From assembly GCA_900299195.1 (NCBI GenBank), contig OMIX01000090.1, positions 1 through 34,261 of the forward strand: DNA of 34,261 nucleotides, written 5' to 3'. This document shows positions 1 to 8,494 of the stretch, in pieces (position 1 is the stretch's first letter; each line of letters starts with the position of its first letter). This DNA comes from Deltaproteobacteria bacterium (GTDB taxonomy: Bacteria; Bdellovibrionota; FAC87; UBA2466). The position numbers were made by a program, and so were the translations under genes. The notes under the pieces are model-generated. The model saw nothing but the letters and a program-made list of their open reading frames with translations, was not told where the DNA came from and searched no databases.

Positions 1-1
1 A

Positions 2-2257
2 ACTGGGGCCAATACCATTGGCGTCGCTGATGCCGTTAAAACGAGGGTCAAAGAACTGAATGAAAGTCTCAAAGGCAGTGAGGGCAATCCGCAGCTTGAA
101 ATCGTGAGAGATTCCTCAAAGCCCATTCGTGCCAATGTGGATGACGTCACTGAATCCATTTTTATCGGGATAGTATTAACGATTATTGTCGTGTTTTTCT
201 TTTTGGGTTCGGGTCGTTCGACGATTATTACGGGGTTAGCATTACCCAACTCCCTTCTTGGCGCTTTTATTCTCATGGCAGCTGCCGGTTTTACAGTGAA
301 CGTCATGACTTTGTTGGCCCTGTCTTTAGCGGTGGGGCTTCTCATCGATGATGCGATCGTGGTTCGAGAAAATATTTTTAGACACATTGAATTGGGTGCA
401 GATCCCATCAAAGCTTCGTCCGAAGGAACCAAAGAAGTGACCTTGGCGGTCATTGCCACCACTTGTGCGGTGTTAGCGGTGTTTGGTCCCATTGCGTTTC
501 TAAAAGGGGTCGTCGGGCAATTTTTTAAAGAGTTTGGATTGACCATTTGTTTCGCCATGGCAATCAGTTTGTTTGACGCTCTTACGGTGGCTCCGATGCT
601 TTCAGCCTATTTTGCTGGAAAGAGCCATGGATTTCCTGAAGGAGGCATTCTGGGTTCGACTTTAGGAAAAGCCCTAAAAAGTTTCAATCGATTGCAGGAT
701 AGGCTTGAGAATTATTATGAAGAACTTCTTCAAAAAACATTGAAGACTCCTTGGAAGACCTTTGCTTTTACTGGATTGGTTTTGGTGATAAGCGGAGTTG
801 CTATCAAGTTCACTCCGAAAACATTCTTGGGTGCGCAGGATTATGGCGAGTTTTCCGTCGGTTTAGACATGCCACCTGGAACTAATCTCAATGAAATGTC
901 CGAAGTGGCTCACAAAGTGGATGAGGTCATTCGAGCCAATGGGGAAGTGAAGTCCTCCGTTTTAATGGTAGGGAGCCGTGACTTAGAAAGTAACGTAGCC
1001 ACTTTCTTTGTAGAGTTAGTTCCGGCCAAGAAGCGTTCTGTCAATACAACTCAATTCAAAGATAAGTTGAGAGCGCAGTTAAAGCCGTTCGCTTTTGCCA
1101 ACCCCACCGTCAAAGACGTGGATATGGTAGGGGCAGGGTCCCGTCCGTTTAATGTGAACATTATTGGAAGTGATTTGAGCATTGTGGAGAAAGTTGCTGG
1201 GGAACTGTATCAAAAACTTAAAGTGATGCCCGATTTGAAAGATGTCGATACGAGTGTCCGTCCTGGAAAACCTGAATTTCAAGTAGTTCTTGATAATCGC
1301 CAAGCTGAAAGAATGGGAGTCTCGAGTAGCATTGTGGGGGCAGAGTTAAGAAATCAGATTGAAGGATCAACTCCGGCCGTTTTCCGCGAGGAAGGTAGGG
1401 AGTACGATATTCGAGTTCGTCTTCAAGAAGAGGATCGAAATCTTAAAGATAATTTTAATATCACTTATGTTCCCAATATCAATTTCAGGCAGATTCCTCT
1501 AAAAAATATTGCCAAGGGAACTGAGGCTACAGGCCCTGCAAATATTTTAAGGCAAGATCGCGGAAGGTATGTTCAAATCGCAGCTGATCTTACACCCGGT
1601 GGTAAAGGTATGGGTGGAGTGATGTCCGATATCAATCGTATTTTAAAAAGTGAAATTACGCTTCCTCCGGGAGTGACTTACGCTTTTGTGGGACAAGCTG
1701 AAAACTTTAAAGAGTTGATGGAGAGTATGGTGACTGCTGCGATTTTAGCGGTAGTGTTTATTTATTTGGTTTTAGCCAGTCTTTATGAATCTTTTATCAC
1801 TCCGCTTACTATTATGTTGGTGCTGCCCTTAGCGGCTTGCGGAGCTTTTATTGCTCTTTTTGTCAGTCGACAATCGTTAGACATCAATTCGATGATTGGT
1901 TGTATTTTGTTGTTGGGGGTAGCAACAAAAAATTCGATTCTGTTGGTGGACACCACGAATCAGTTGATAGCTGAGGGGATGGAAAGATCTCAGGCTCTTG
2001 TTAAATCCGGGAAAATGAGATTACGCCCCATTTTAATGACCACCTTTGCTCTGATTGCAGGGATGTTGCCCGTGGCTATTGGTCTCAATGAAGCCTCCAA
2101 ACAAAGAACCAGTATGGGAATTGCCATTATTGGTGGGCTCATTAGCTCGACCCTCTTGAGCCTTGTGGTGATTCCTGCAGCGTACACTTACATCGACACC
2201 TTTAGAATTTGGATGAAGAAAAAGCTCGCTTTTCTAAAGCCTGCAGAACAGGTTTAA
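2..2257 (+). CDS. RND-family multidrug efflux transporter, inner-membrane subunit (5' partial)
   Basis: This is the last ~751 residues of an HAE1/AcrB-type proton-driven RND pump. The frame is open to the left edge, so about 290 N-terminal residues are missing compared with the usual ~1040. Visible parts are the end of the first periplasmic loop, the TM2-TM6 bundle, the second large periplasmic domain and the final TM bundle. The proton-relay residues are present: the Asp pair in GLLIDDAIVV (about 340-360) and the TM10 lysine in GVATKNSILLVD (about 1920-1950). The family works with a periplasmic adaptor and an outer-membrane channel, and neither is in the window, though they may lie upstream. 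The substrate cannot be told. The next gene starts 5 bases after the stop. Confidence 0.93.
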   Translation, partial: TGANTIGVADAVKTRVKELNESLKGSEGNPQLEIVRDSSKPIRANVDDVTESIFIGIVLTIIVVFFFLGSGRSTIITGLALPNSLLGAFILMAAAGFTVNVMTLLALSLAVGLLIDDAIVVRENIFRHIELGADPIKASSEGTKEVTLAVIATTCAVLAVFGPIAFLKGVVGQFFKEFGLTICFAMAISLFDALTVAPMLSAYFAGKSHGFPEGGILGSTLGKALKSFNRLQDRLENYYEELLQKTLKTPWKTFAFTGLVLVISGVAIKFTPKTFLGAQDYGEFSVGLDMPPGTNLNEMSEVAHKVDEVIRANGEVKSSVLMVGSRDLESNVATFFVELVPAKKRSVNTTQFKDKLRAQLKPFAFANPTVKDVDMVGAGSRPFNVNIIGSDLSIVEKVAGELYQKLKVMPDLKDVDTSVRPGKPEFQVVLDNRQAERMGVSSSIVGAELRNQIEGSTPAVFREEGREYDIRVRLQEEDRNLKDNFNITYVPNINFRQIPLKNIAKGTEATGPANILRQDRGRYVQIAADLTPGGKGMGGVMSDINRILKSEITLPPGVTYAFVGQAENFKELMESMVTAAILAVVFIYLVLASLYESFITPLTIMLVLPLAACGAFIALFVSRQSLDINSMIGCILLLGVATKNSILLVDTTNQLIAEGMERSQALVKSGKMRLRPILMTTFALIAGMLPVAIGLNEASKQRTSMGIAIIGGLISSTLLSLVVIPAAYTYIDTFRIWMKKKLAFLKPAEQV

Positions 2258-2262
2258 ATCAA

Positions 2263-2883
2263 ATGAAGTTAATCCCTTTTTTTATGGTTCTGGGAGCTCT
2301 TGTTCTCCCCTTAAGTTCAACTGGGACGGCTTCTACGACTGAGCTCATAGATGCTAAGAAGTATGATTTTAGCTTAGTGTTAGATATCAAATACGCCACC
2401 CAAGACAACTTTACCCACCAAGTAGTTTATCCTGAGTCTCGGTGTCTTTTGAGAAGAGCGGTTGCGGAGGCTTTGGCAAGAGTTCAGTCCTCGTTAAGAG
2501 TCCAGGGATTTAAACTCAAAGTGTTTGATTGCTATCGGCCGTTGTCCGTTCAAAAGAAATTTTGGCAACTCGTTCCTGATGAACGATATGTGGCCGATCC
2601 GAAAAAAGGGTCTCGCCACAATCGTGGAGCTGCGGTGGATTTGACTCTTCTCGATTTAGAGGGGAGAGAAGTTGAAATGCCAACCGCTTACGATAACTTT
2701 ACTGAGAAAGCCCATCGAAATTATAAAAAACTTCCCAAAAAAGCGATTCAAAATCGAACCCTCTTAGAAAAAGCGATGGAAAAAGAGGGGTTTTCTGGAC
2801 TTGATACTGAGTGGTGGCACTTCGATTTTAAAGGCTGGGAGGCTTATCCTATTGAGGATATTCAGTTCTCCGAAGTCCCCTAG
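2263..2883 (+). CDS. Periplasmic D-alanyl-D-alanine dipeptidase, VanX/DdpX family
   Basis: This zinc dipeptidase-family protein of 206 residues would hydrolyse free D-Ala-D-Ala, a peptidoglycan-derived dipeptide. The N-terminus (residues 1-24) is a typical signal peptide, placing it in the periplasm. The VanX metal-site motif SxHxxGxAxD is present as S117-H119-G122-A124-D126. The second motif ExxH is present as E183-W-W-H186. The ATG at 2263 was preferred over an upstream in-frame ATG at 2209 because only 2263 places the signal peptide at the N-terminus, and because it follows the RND stop by 5 bases. The spacing suggests co-transcription with the pump. A periplasmic form fits recycling or nutrition rather than cytoplasmic vancomycin resistance, which is inference. 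Confidence 0.88.
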   Translation: MKLIPFFMVLGALVLPLSSTGTASTTELIDAKKYDFSLVLDIKYATQDNFTHQVVYPESRCLLRRAVAEALARVQSSLRVQGFKLKVFDCYRPLSVQKKFWQLVPDERYVADPKKGSRHNRGAAVDLTLLDLEGREVEMPTAYDNFTEKAHRNYKKLPKKAIQNRTLLEKAMEKEGFSGLDTEWWHFDFKGWEAYPIEDIQFSEVP

Positions 2884-2970
2884 ACTTACCTTCAATTGTG
2901 AAAAGAAGAACATGAAAACTTCACCATTATGATCTGTGGCTCGTAGTGTAATTCTTCCGAAACTAAGTTG

Positions 2971-3630
2971 ATGAATCGTCGAATGGCTTTTCGGTATGGG
3001 TTGATTTTTCTTTGGGTGGCCCTAGGGGGGCTTTGTGCGCCTTCTTGGGGTAAAACGAAAAGAGAGATTCAGCTAAAGCCCTTTCTTTTTTATGGAGCCA
3101 TTAATTTAGGTTTAGCCTCTCCTGCTTCTGATAAAGTTTTGGGGGCTTCTTACACTCAAAATATGAGAACCCCCATCCTAGGAACTCTAGGGCTTGGATA
3201 TTTTGCTTTAAAACCTCTGTGGATTGGAATTCGTTATGAGTTTTGGGTGGCTCAGAGAAAAATGAGCTTAGCCGGAGTGAATTCTATCGATAAGTTAAAT
3301 TTGCAGTTGCTTGGTCCTGAAGTAGCCTATGTGAGAGGAAACCCGAGAGTCAGTTATCTCTTTGCGGCAGGGGGAACCTTTCCTCTTAAACAACAGATAG
3401 ACTCGAGTGCGAACGGAGTTTTTCAGACGGGGGCGACGTTTTGGAATTATCACTTAAGGACTTCACTGGAATTACGATTTAATACTCAGCTCGCTCTTCA
3501 TTTAGAGGGCGGCTATCGTTGGGTTAAGGTGAGGGGGTTGAGTTCCTCTTCTGGATCTTTCCTTGCGAACGGGGGGGATGTCGACCTTTCTGGGCCGTTT
3601 GTGGGTATAGGGCTTGGATTTTTATTTTAA
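2971..3630 (+). CDS. Small outer-membrane beta-barrel protein, function unknown
   Basis: This protein of about 219 residues has a signal peptide (cleavage probably near PSWG-KTKR). Alternating hydrophobic/polar strands rich in Gly, Tyr and Phe follow, and the C-terminus ends in a phenylalanine (IGLGFLF), typical of outer-membrane barrels of 8-10 strands. I do not recognise a named family. The ATG at 2971 directly follows an in-frame TTG. No good Shine-Dalgarno is visible, and a later ATG six codons in is an alternative start. It follows vanX after an 87-base gap in which I see no convincing promoter, and it precedes the peroxiredoxin-like gene by 13 bases, so the two are probably co-transcribed. 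Confidence 0.75.
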   Translation: MNRRMAFRYGLIFLWVALGGLCAPSWGKTKREIQLKPFLFYGAINLGLASPASDKVLGASYTQNMRTPILGTLGLGYFALKPLWIGIRYEFWVAQRKMSLAGVNSIDKLNLQLLGPEVAYVRGNPRVSYLFAAGGTFPLKQQIDSSANGVFQTGATFWNYHLRTSLELRFNTQLALHLEGGYRWVKVRGLSSSSGSFLANGGDVDLSGPFVGIGLGFLF

Positions 3631-3643
3631 AAAAGGGCTTAGG

Positions 3644-4228
3644 ATGAAAAAGTCGGTTAAAGAGAAAACTCTTAAAGTGGGGGACAAGGCACCTGATTTC
3701 ATTGGAGTGACTTATCGAGGTGAATCCTTTGATATACAAGCGCTTCGCGGAAAATTGATTTGGTTGATTTTTTATCGGTACCCTCAATGCCCTCTGTGCA
3801 ATTTACACCTGAAAGCTTTGGCGCGTAGAATGGAAAAATATCATTCTCAAGAACTTGAAGTGGTCGCCGTGTTTGAGTCAGGGCCGGAAAAGTTTGCGGT
3901 AAAAAACCTCCCACATCCTGGCATTCACATGCTCTCAGACCCTAACAAAGTTTTATATCGGCTTTTTGAGACTGACGTATCTCTAAAGGCTGTCTTTCGA
4001 CCAAGTGTGGTAGGAAACTTGTTTAAAGCGATTTTAAGTGGAAATTCCCAAGGGCCTATCGATGGAGAGCTAGGACAGGTTCCCGCCTCTTTTTTGATCG
4101 CCGAGGATGGTATTATTGAAAAGATCTATTACGGGAAAACCATTGCCGACCATATCCCCTTTTCCGAGGTTGAAAGTTTCATTCAGAATAGGCTTCAGGG
4201 AACTTGGAGAAGCCAAGCTAAGTTTTAA
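3644..4228 (+). CDS. Peroxiredoxin-like (AhpC/TSA, PRX-like2-type) protein
   Basis: A thioredoxin-fold protein of 194 residues. It opens with the GDKAPDF element of AhpC/TSA proteins. Its redox site lies in YRYPQCPLCNLHL, with C49 and C52 in a CxxC arrangement instead of the Txx(S/T)xxC of classical peroxiredoxins. This matches the PRX-like2/SelU-like branch, whose substrates are poorly defined. No signal peptide is seen, so it is probably cytoplasmic. The ATG at 3644 was chosen because GGG and AGG lie just upstream and the family core begins close after it. An in-frame ATG at 3614 would overlap the previous gene. Reduction of peroxide or disulphide is inferred from the fold only. Confidence 0.8.
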   Translation: MKKSVKEKTLKVGDKAPDFIGVTYRGESFDIQALRGKLIWLIFYRYPQCPLCNLHLKALARRMEKYHSQELEVVAVFESGPEKFAVKNLPHPGIHMLSDPNKVLYRLFETDVSLKAVFRPSVVGNLFKAILSGNSQGPIDGELGQVPASFLIAEDGIIEKIYYGKTIADHIPFSEVESFIQNRLQGTWRSQAKF

Positions 4229-4235
4229 TGACAAA

Positions 4236-4259
4236 TTTCCTTCTCAAATCGAAGGGAAA
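4236..4259 (+). repeat. Imperfect hairpin between the peroxiredoxin-like gene and the Omp85-like gene
   Basis: TTTCCTTC and GAAGGGAAA pair with one bulged base around a 7-base loop, 7 bases after the stop at 4228. No T-run follows, so it is not a clear intrinsic terminator. It could be a processing or attenuation stem, or chance. Confidence 0.25.
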
Positions 4260-4277
4260 AGGCCAAAATGTTAAGAG

Positions 4278-5672
4278 ATGGCCGTTTCGTTTAAATTTAT
4301 TGTTTTCATTTCCTGGATTTTTTCTTGGGGGTTGGGTTGTGGAAAAATATCCTATGCGTTGAGTGAACCGCCCCGAATTAAACGAGCCGCCCCTCTACCT
4401 AAAAAGGTAAAGAAAACCTCGCCCGTCCGTGGTCAGGAAATCCCCGAAATTCCTTCTGCGTTAAGAGCCGATGATTTTATTGAGGACGGCCCTCTCAAAA
4501 ATGCTCCAACAAGTCCTGGCATGGGCAAAGAGATTAAATTGTTTGGTGAGGAAGTCGCCAGTCGCATCGACAAAGTGGTGAGTCGAAAGGGATTTCAAAT
4601 GTGGGGAGATCCTTGGACCATTCAAGGAATTCCCTTAATTTTCCCCAGCCCCAATAACGGGTTTCATTTGGGGCTTCATGCCAAACTTGTTAATATTGTT
4701 CGCCAGGATCCCCACAAAGTGGAATTCATGGGGCAAGTATTAACAAGCGACAAAGGTCGATATAAGCATTTTTTCCAAGCAGATTATCCCTACGCGTTTG
4801 GAGGGCTTTATCGATTTACCGGACGAGTTTCCTTCAACCAAGATATCACTCAGAGATACTACGGCATGGGAAACGATACGGTGGTGGATCAGGTAGGTTT
4901 AGAATCTGACAATCCCCTTTATGCGAATACTAGAACCTCGCCCACTGCGACTTTTCAGCTTTTTAGATACATGGGAAGAAAAATTCGAACGGGTCCAGTG
5001 TTGGGATTTAAGTGGATGAAAATTACGGCCCCTGCAGGAAGTCTATTGGAAGCGCAAAAACCCGTGGGTCTGGGAGGAGGCAGAACCCACTATTTGGGTT
5101 GGGCCATCATTCGAGATACTTTAGATTTTGAACCTTATCCGTCAAACGGAACTTTGAATGAACTTTATTTGCAGTGGTATTCCAAGTTTACGGGGAGTAG
5201 TTTCGATTTTTTAAGAACGACATATACTTTTAGGTACTATTATCCTATCCACCGAAGACTTATTTTTGCACACCGAAGTTTGTTCGAGGTTCTTTCAGGA
5301 ACAGTTCCTTTTTATGAACTTTCTGCCATCGGAGGGTCCGATTCTACCATTGGATTTGGTGGCGATAGGTTCATGCGGGGGTATGATGGGAATCGTTTTG
5401 TGGATCATATCAGGACTTCGATTGGCTTTGAACTTCGATGGGATCCTATCTCTTTTGGGTTTGCCGATCAGGAGATAGCCTTAGGGTTTGTTCCTTTTGT
5501 GGATGTGGGAAGAGTGTGGGACAAGCTTCTTCCGGTCAAAATCGGAAATCTCCATGCTTCAACAGGTTGGGGAACTCGTCTGATTTGGGGCAAACGATTG
5601 ATAGTTCGAGGCGATTACGCTCTGACCCCTGAAGGCTCATCTTTCTATATCGAATTAGGAAACTCGTTTTAA
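4278..5672 (+). CDS. Omp85/BamA-TamA-type outer-membrane barrel without POTRA domains
   Basis: This protein of 464 residues has an N-terminal signal peptide (about 1-27), then a Pro/Lys-rich low-complexity linker (about 28-65), then a barrel of the bacterial surface antigen (D15) type. The hallmark loop-6 motif appears as MRGYDGNRF (RGY at about 367-369). The protein ends in a C-terminal phenylalanine, a signal for BAM-dependent insertion. The region before the barrel is too short for the POTRA repeats of BamA or TamA, so assembly-machine function is doubtful. Small POTRA-less members of the superfamily exist with unknown roles. The 3' end overlaps the convergent aminotransferase gene by 18 bases. 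Confidence 0.82.
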   Translation: MAVSFKFIVFISWIFSWGLGCGKISYALSEPPRIKRAAPLPKKVKKTSPVRGQEIPEIPSALRADDFIEDGPLKNAPTSPGMGKEIKLFGEEVASRIDKVVSRKGFQMWGDPWTIQGIPLIFPSPNNGFHLGLHAKLVNIVRQDPHKVEFMGQVLTSDKGRYKHFFQADYPYAFGGLYRFTGRVSFNQDITQRYYGMGNDTVVDQVGLESDNPLYANTRTSPTATFQLFRYMGRKIRTGPVLGFKWMKITAPAGSLLEAQKPVGLGGGRTHYLGWAIIRDTLDFEPYPSNGTLNELYLQWYSKFTGSSFDFLRTTYTFRYYYPIHRRLIFAHRSLFEVLSGTVPFYELSAIGGSDSTIGFGGDRFMRGYDGNRFVDHIRTSIGFELRWDPISFGFADQEIALGFVPFVDVGRVWDKLLPVKIGNLHASTGWGTRLIWGKRLIVRGDYALTPEGSSFYIELGNSF

Positions 5673-6842
5673 ATATCCTTCAATTCTATCAAAAGCTTTT
5701 TTCAGATTGTCTAAGTTGGTAGCATAGCTAATTCGGATGGAATGTTCTTTTCCGAATGAAGAACCAGGAACAACACCGACGAATTCTTTGTCGAGTAATT
5801 CTTTACAAAATTCTAAGTCGGTCATTTTGTGAGCGGTTAGCCACTTTGAAAGATTAATGAAGATGTAAAAGGCTCCAGTGGGTCGTGTGTAGGTTAAGAA
5901 AGGAGAAAGTGAGTCCAGTCTTTCCATGCAATATCTTCGACGATTATCAAACTCAGAAACCATGGATTGAGCCACAGAGCTGGGTAACTGACACGCAGTC
6001 ATCGCTGCCCATTGGACAAAACTGGTTACATGGCTATTGCTTTGGCTTTGAAGGGCTGCCATTTTGGAAACAAAAGGTTTCTCGGCAATAGCCCAACCAA
6101 ATCGCCAACCCGTCATGGCATAACTTTTTGAAAATCCGCTGATAGTGATGGTGGCTTTTTTGGCCTCAGGTCCCAAAGCGGCGACGCTAGTATGGCTCAA
6201 ATGATCGTAAATAATCTTTTCGTAGATTTCGTCAGAAATGATCCAAAGATTTCTTTGGAGTGCCCAGCCCGTGAGTTTTACAAGCTCTTCTCGACTGTAC
6301 ACCACTCCCGTGGGGTTATTCGGGCTATTGATAATGATCCCCTTCGCATTGGGGGGAATGGCCATTCCTTTCCAGCGCTCTATGTTCGGTCGATATCCAT
6401 CTTCTTCATAAAGAGGCAGAGGAATCACCGAGGCTCCCGCGAGCTCAATCATCGGGCGATAACTTACCCAGGCAGGAGTCGGAATTAAAATGGCTTCTCC
6501 CGGATCCACTAAACATTGTAGCGCTAGATACAATCCGTGTTTGGCTCCACTTGTGACCAAAACCTCTTCTGGATCTACTGGGAATCCATTTTCTTGAGTC
6601 ACTTTTTTGGCAATCGCTTCTCTTAGGGCCTGAAATCCGGGAGCTGGCGTGTACTTTGTGATTCCCTCTTTCATGGCTAAAGTCGCTGCAGCTTGAATGG
6701 CCTCGGGAGTGTTAAAGTCGGGCTCACCCGCAGCTAAACTAATCACTTCGTGACCTTGGGCTTTTAGTTGAGCCGCTTTGGCTGAGATTTCCATGATGCT
6801 GCTAGATTTTAGAGAACTCACTCGGTTTGCAATTTTTAACAT
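5655..6842 (-). CDS. Class I PLP-dependent aminotransferase (aspartate/prephenate aminotransferase type)
   Basis: A fold-type I aminotransferase of 395 residues, the usual length. The PLP lysine is K239 in SGFSKSYAMTGWRFGWA. The substrate/PLP loop SPNNPTG is at 173-179, and the pyridine-nitrogen aspartate is D204 in SDEIYEK. The sequence resembles the Ib-type aspartate aminotransferases, some of which also transaminate prephenate, so the exact substrate is uncertain. It would act in the cytoplasm in amino-acid interconversion. It is the last gene of the secA-zinc ribbon-rsmD-coaD chain and its start overlaps the coaD stop by 7 bases, so translational coupling is likely. Confidence 0.9.
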   Translation of the reverse strand: MLKIANRVSSLKSSSIMEISAKAAQLKAQGHEVISLAAGEPDFNTPEAIQAAATLAMKEGITKYTPAPGFQALREAIAKKVTQENGFPVDPEEVLVTSGAKHGLYLALQCLVDPGEAILIPTPAWVSYRPMIELAGASVIPLPLYEEDGYRPNIERWKGMAIPPNAKGIIINSPNNPTGVVYSREELVKLTGWALQRNLWIISDEIYEKIIYDHLSHTSVAALGPEAKKATITISGFSKSYAMTGWRFGWAIAEKPFVSKMAALQSQSNSHVTSFVQWAAMTACQLPSSVAQSMVSEFDNRRRYCMERLDSLSPFLTYTRPTGAFYIFINLSKWLTAHKMTDLEFCKELLDKEFVGVVPGSSFGKEHSIRISYATNLDNLKKAFDRIEGYLKRVS

Positions 6843-7348
6843 AGTTTTTCCTTTAGAGCTTTTTCAACGTGGGGAGGTACCAACGTCGAAATATCTCCTC
6901 CATGGGAGATGACCTCTTTGACTAAAGTTGAATTCACGAAAAAGTTGTTTTCAGAAGCCATTAAGAAGAAAGTTTCAAGTCCTGGATGTAAACGCTTATT
7001 CATCGTGGCCATTTGAAATTCATATTCAAAATCAGAAATAGCTCTCAGCCCACGCAAAATCACATTAACCTTCATTTTTTTTGCATAGTCGGCCAAAAGT
7101 CCTTCGACCTTTTCCACTTTAATTCGAGGGTCTTTTTTAAAACACCCTTGAATGAGATCTTTTCTTTCTTCTTGGGTAAAAATGGGGTTCTTACTTGAGT
7201 GCGCGATAAGAATAATCACTTCATCAAATATCGATAAAGCGCGTGTGATAAGGTCCACATGGCCGTTGGTGATAGGATCAAAAGTGCCAGGGTAAATAGC
7301 TCGGTGAGCTTTCGAAGGAGAACTCGTATCTTTAAGGGTTTTCTTCAT
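6836..7348 (-). CDS. coaD: Pantetheine-phosphate adenylyltransferase
   Basis: This enzyme of 170 residues carries out the fourth step of coenzyme A synthesis: 4'-phosphopantetheine plus ATP gives dephospho-CoA plus pyrophosphate. The nucleotidyltransferase signature is present as YPGTFDPITNGH (19-30, with the TxGH-type motif). The family blocks ISDFEYEFQMATMN (104-117) and NSTLVKE (139-145) follow. The ATG at 7348 was chosen because the catalytic core begins about 17 residues later. An upstream in-frame ATG at 7378 would add an unconserved extension. It overlaps the end of rsmD by 17 bases, and the rsmD-coaD pairing is common across bacteria, which supports both calls. Confidence 0.95.
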   Translation of the reverse strand: MKKTLKDTSSPSKAHRAIYPGTFDPITNGHVDLITRALSIFDEVIILIAHSSKNPIFTQEERKDLIQGCFKKDPRIKVEKVEGLLADYAKKMKVNVILRGLRAISDFEYEFQMATMNKRLHPGLETFFLMASENNFFVNSTLVKEVISHGGDISTLVPPHVEKALKEKLC

Positions 7349-7877
7349 AATTAAAATAAAGCAATTCAGATTCTCCAAACTCAGTCTGTTTGGTGAGTTT
7401 CCAAGCGTCTGTCAGAGGGAAAAGTAACACCCGAGATGGGTGTTTCACAAGAAAAATAGAATCTGCCTTTAACACTTTAGACACAGCGGAGAATAGCTTC
7501 TCCTGGAACTCAGAATTCCAAATAGGAAAGGGGGGATCGGCAAAGACAATATCAAACTTTTGTGAGGTGTCTTTTAAGAAGGATAAGGTATCCTGGCAAA
7601 CGACCCGGGCTTGAACGGTTTTTGGAAAAGAGGGGGCCTGGATTTGCTTGGAAAGAAGGCTCGCGGTGGTTCGACTCTTTTCTACAAAGGTCACTGAAGA
7701 AATCCCTTCTGCTGATGCAGTGATTCCAAATCTCCCTTGACCTGCAAACAAATCTAAAAGTTCGGCTTCAAATAAGTAGGGTCGAAGGGAATCGATCGCA
7801 CTTTTGAGTGCTCTGGCGCCAATAGGGCGGACTTCGTCGTCCGTTGTTTGGTTCTTATTTATCCGATTTTTCGACAT
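7332..7877 (-). CDS. rsmD: RsmD-like 16S rRNA (guanine-966 N2) methyltransferase
   Basis: A Rossmann-fold methyltransferase of 181 residues. The SAM-binding motif I is DLFAGQGRFG (42-51) and the catalytic motif IV is ADPPF (113-117). Both match RsmD, which methylates G966 of 16S rRNA in the 30S subunit. The N-terminal stretch VRPIGARALKSAIDSL takes the place of the usual RPTxxRVRExLF element, so the protein is a divergent member. Adjacency to coaD strengthens the call. The ATG at 7877 was selected because an earlier ATG at 7931 would overlap most of the upstream gene's tail. Even so it overlaps that gene by 19 bases. Confidence 0.78.
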   Translation of the reverse strand: MSKNRINKNQTTDDEVRPIGARALKSAIDSLRPYLFEAELLDLFAGQGRFGITASAEGISSVTFVEKSRTTASLLSKQIQAPSFPKTVQARVVCQDTLSFLKDTSQKFDIVFADPPFPIWNSEFQEKLFSAVSKVLKADSIFLVKHPSRVLLFPLTDAWKLTKQTEFGESELLYFNYEENP

Positions 7878-8491
7878 TTCACGGGGGTTCCAGTGAGTAA
7901 AATTCGCGAGCCATCCGGGGTAAATGACCAACGAACAGAAATCACTCCGTTCGCTCCCGCCTTCTGGGCCTTTTCGGATAGAGTTTTGTAGGCCTGCTGA
8001 AGAGGATCTTCACTCTCCAAAGCCGAATGGGACCAAATAGAGATTGGGTTCAAAAAAACATCAATCTGATAACCTGAAATAGTATCGCCAGCGCTGAACA
8101 TAGTGTCGCAAGTAGAGAGAGAGGAGGGCGCAGCAGGAATAGGAGTTGCCTCTGCCAAGGGCATTGACGGGGGCACCTGGTTTTTTTGAAGTTGTTCGGG
8201 GGGAAGATTTTTCTGTTCAGAATCGCTGAGAACCTCATTACCCAGCCCCTCACCAAAATTTCTCAGTTCTGCAAAAGCTGCTTCACTCTCTGAGTAATCC
8301 GCAAACGTAGGAACCCCTGCCGAAACATCATTTTCTACTGAAAAGGGGGGAGCAACAGATAATCGTTCATCAGGTGCCGTAGCAGCCATTTCAAGAAAAG
8401 GGCTAAATTTTTCCCCACATTCACAATTTAATTGGCTCACTCCATCATCGTGAAGAATTTGATTGAGACAACTGGGACATGTCGATAACAC
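7859..8491 (-). CDS. Zinc-ribbon protein with a YbjQ-like C-terminal domain, function unknown
   Basis: This protein has 210 residues. The N-terminus has a probable zinc ribbon with C5-x2-C8 and C23-x-C25. A Pro/Ala/Glu-rich, probably disordered linker follows (about 35-125). The C-terminal part (about 135-210) contains AGANGVISVRW followed by a Gly-rich turn and LTGTPVKC, resembling the end of YbjQ/UPF0145 domains. I infer this similarity from pattern only. The start is a GTG (8491) three bases after the secA stop. It is supported by a strong Shine-Dalgarno GGAGG seven bases upstream, inside the secA tail. Its place between secA and rsmD suggests a housekeeping or envelope-related role, but none can be assigned. 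Confidence 0.72.
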   Translation of the reverse strand: MLSTCPSCLNQILHDDGVSQLNCECGEKFSPFLEMAATAPDERLSVAPPFSVENDVSAGVPTFADYSESEAAFAELRNFGEGLGNEVLSDSEQKNLPPEQLQKNQVPPSMPLAEATPIPAAPSSLSTCDTMFSAGDTISGYQIDVFLNPISIWSHSALESEDPLQQAYKTLSEKAQKAGANGVISVRWSFTPDGSRILLTGTPVKCRKIG

Positions 8492-8494
8492 CGG

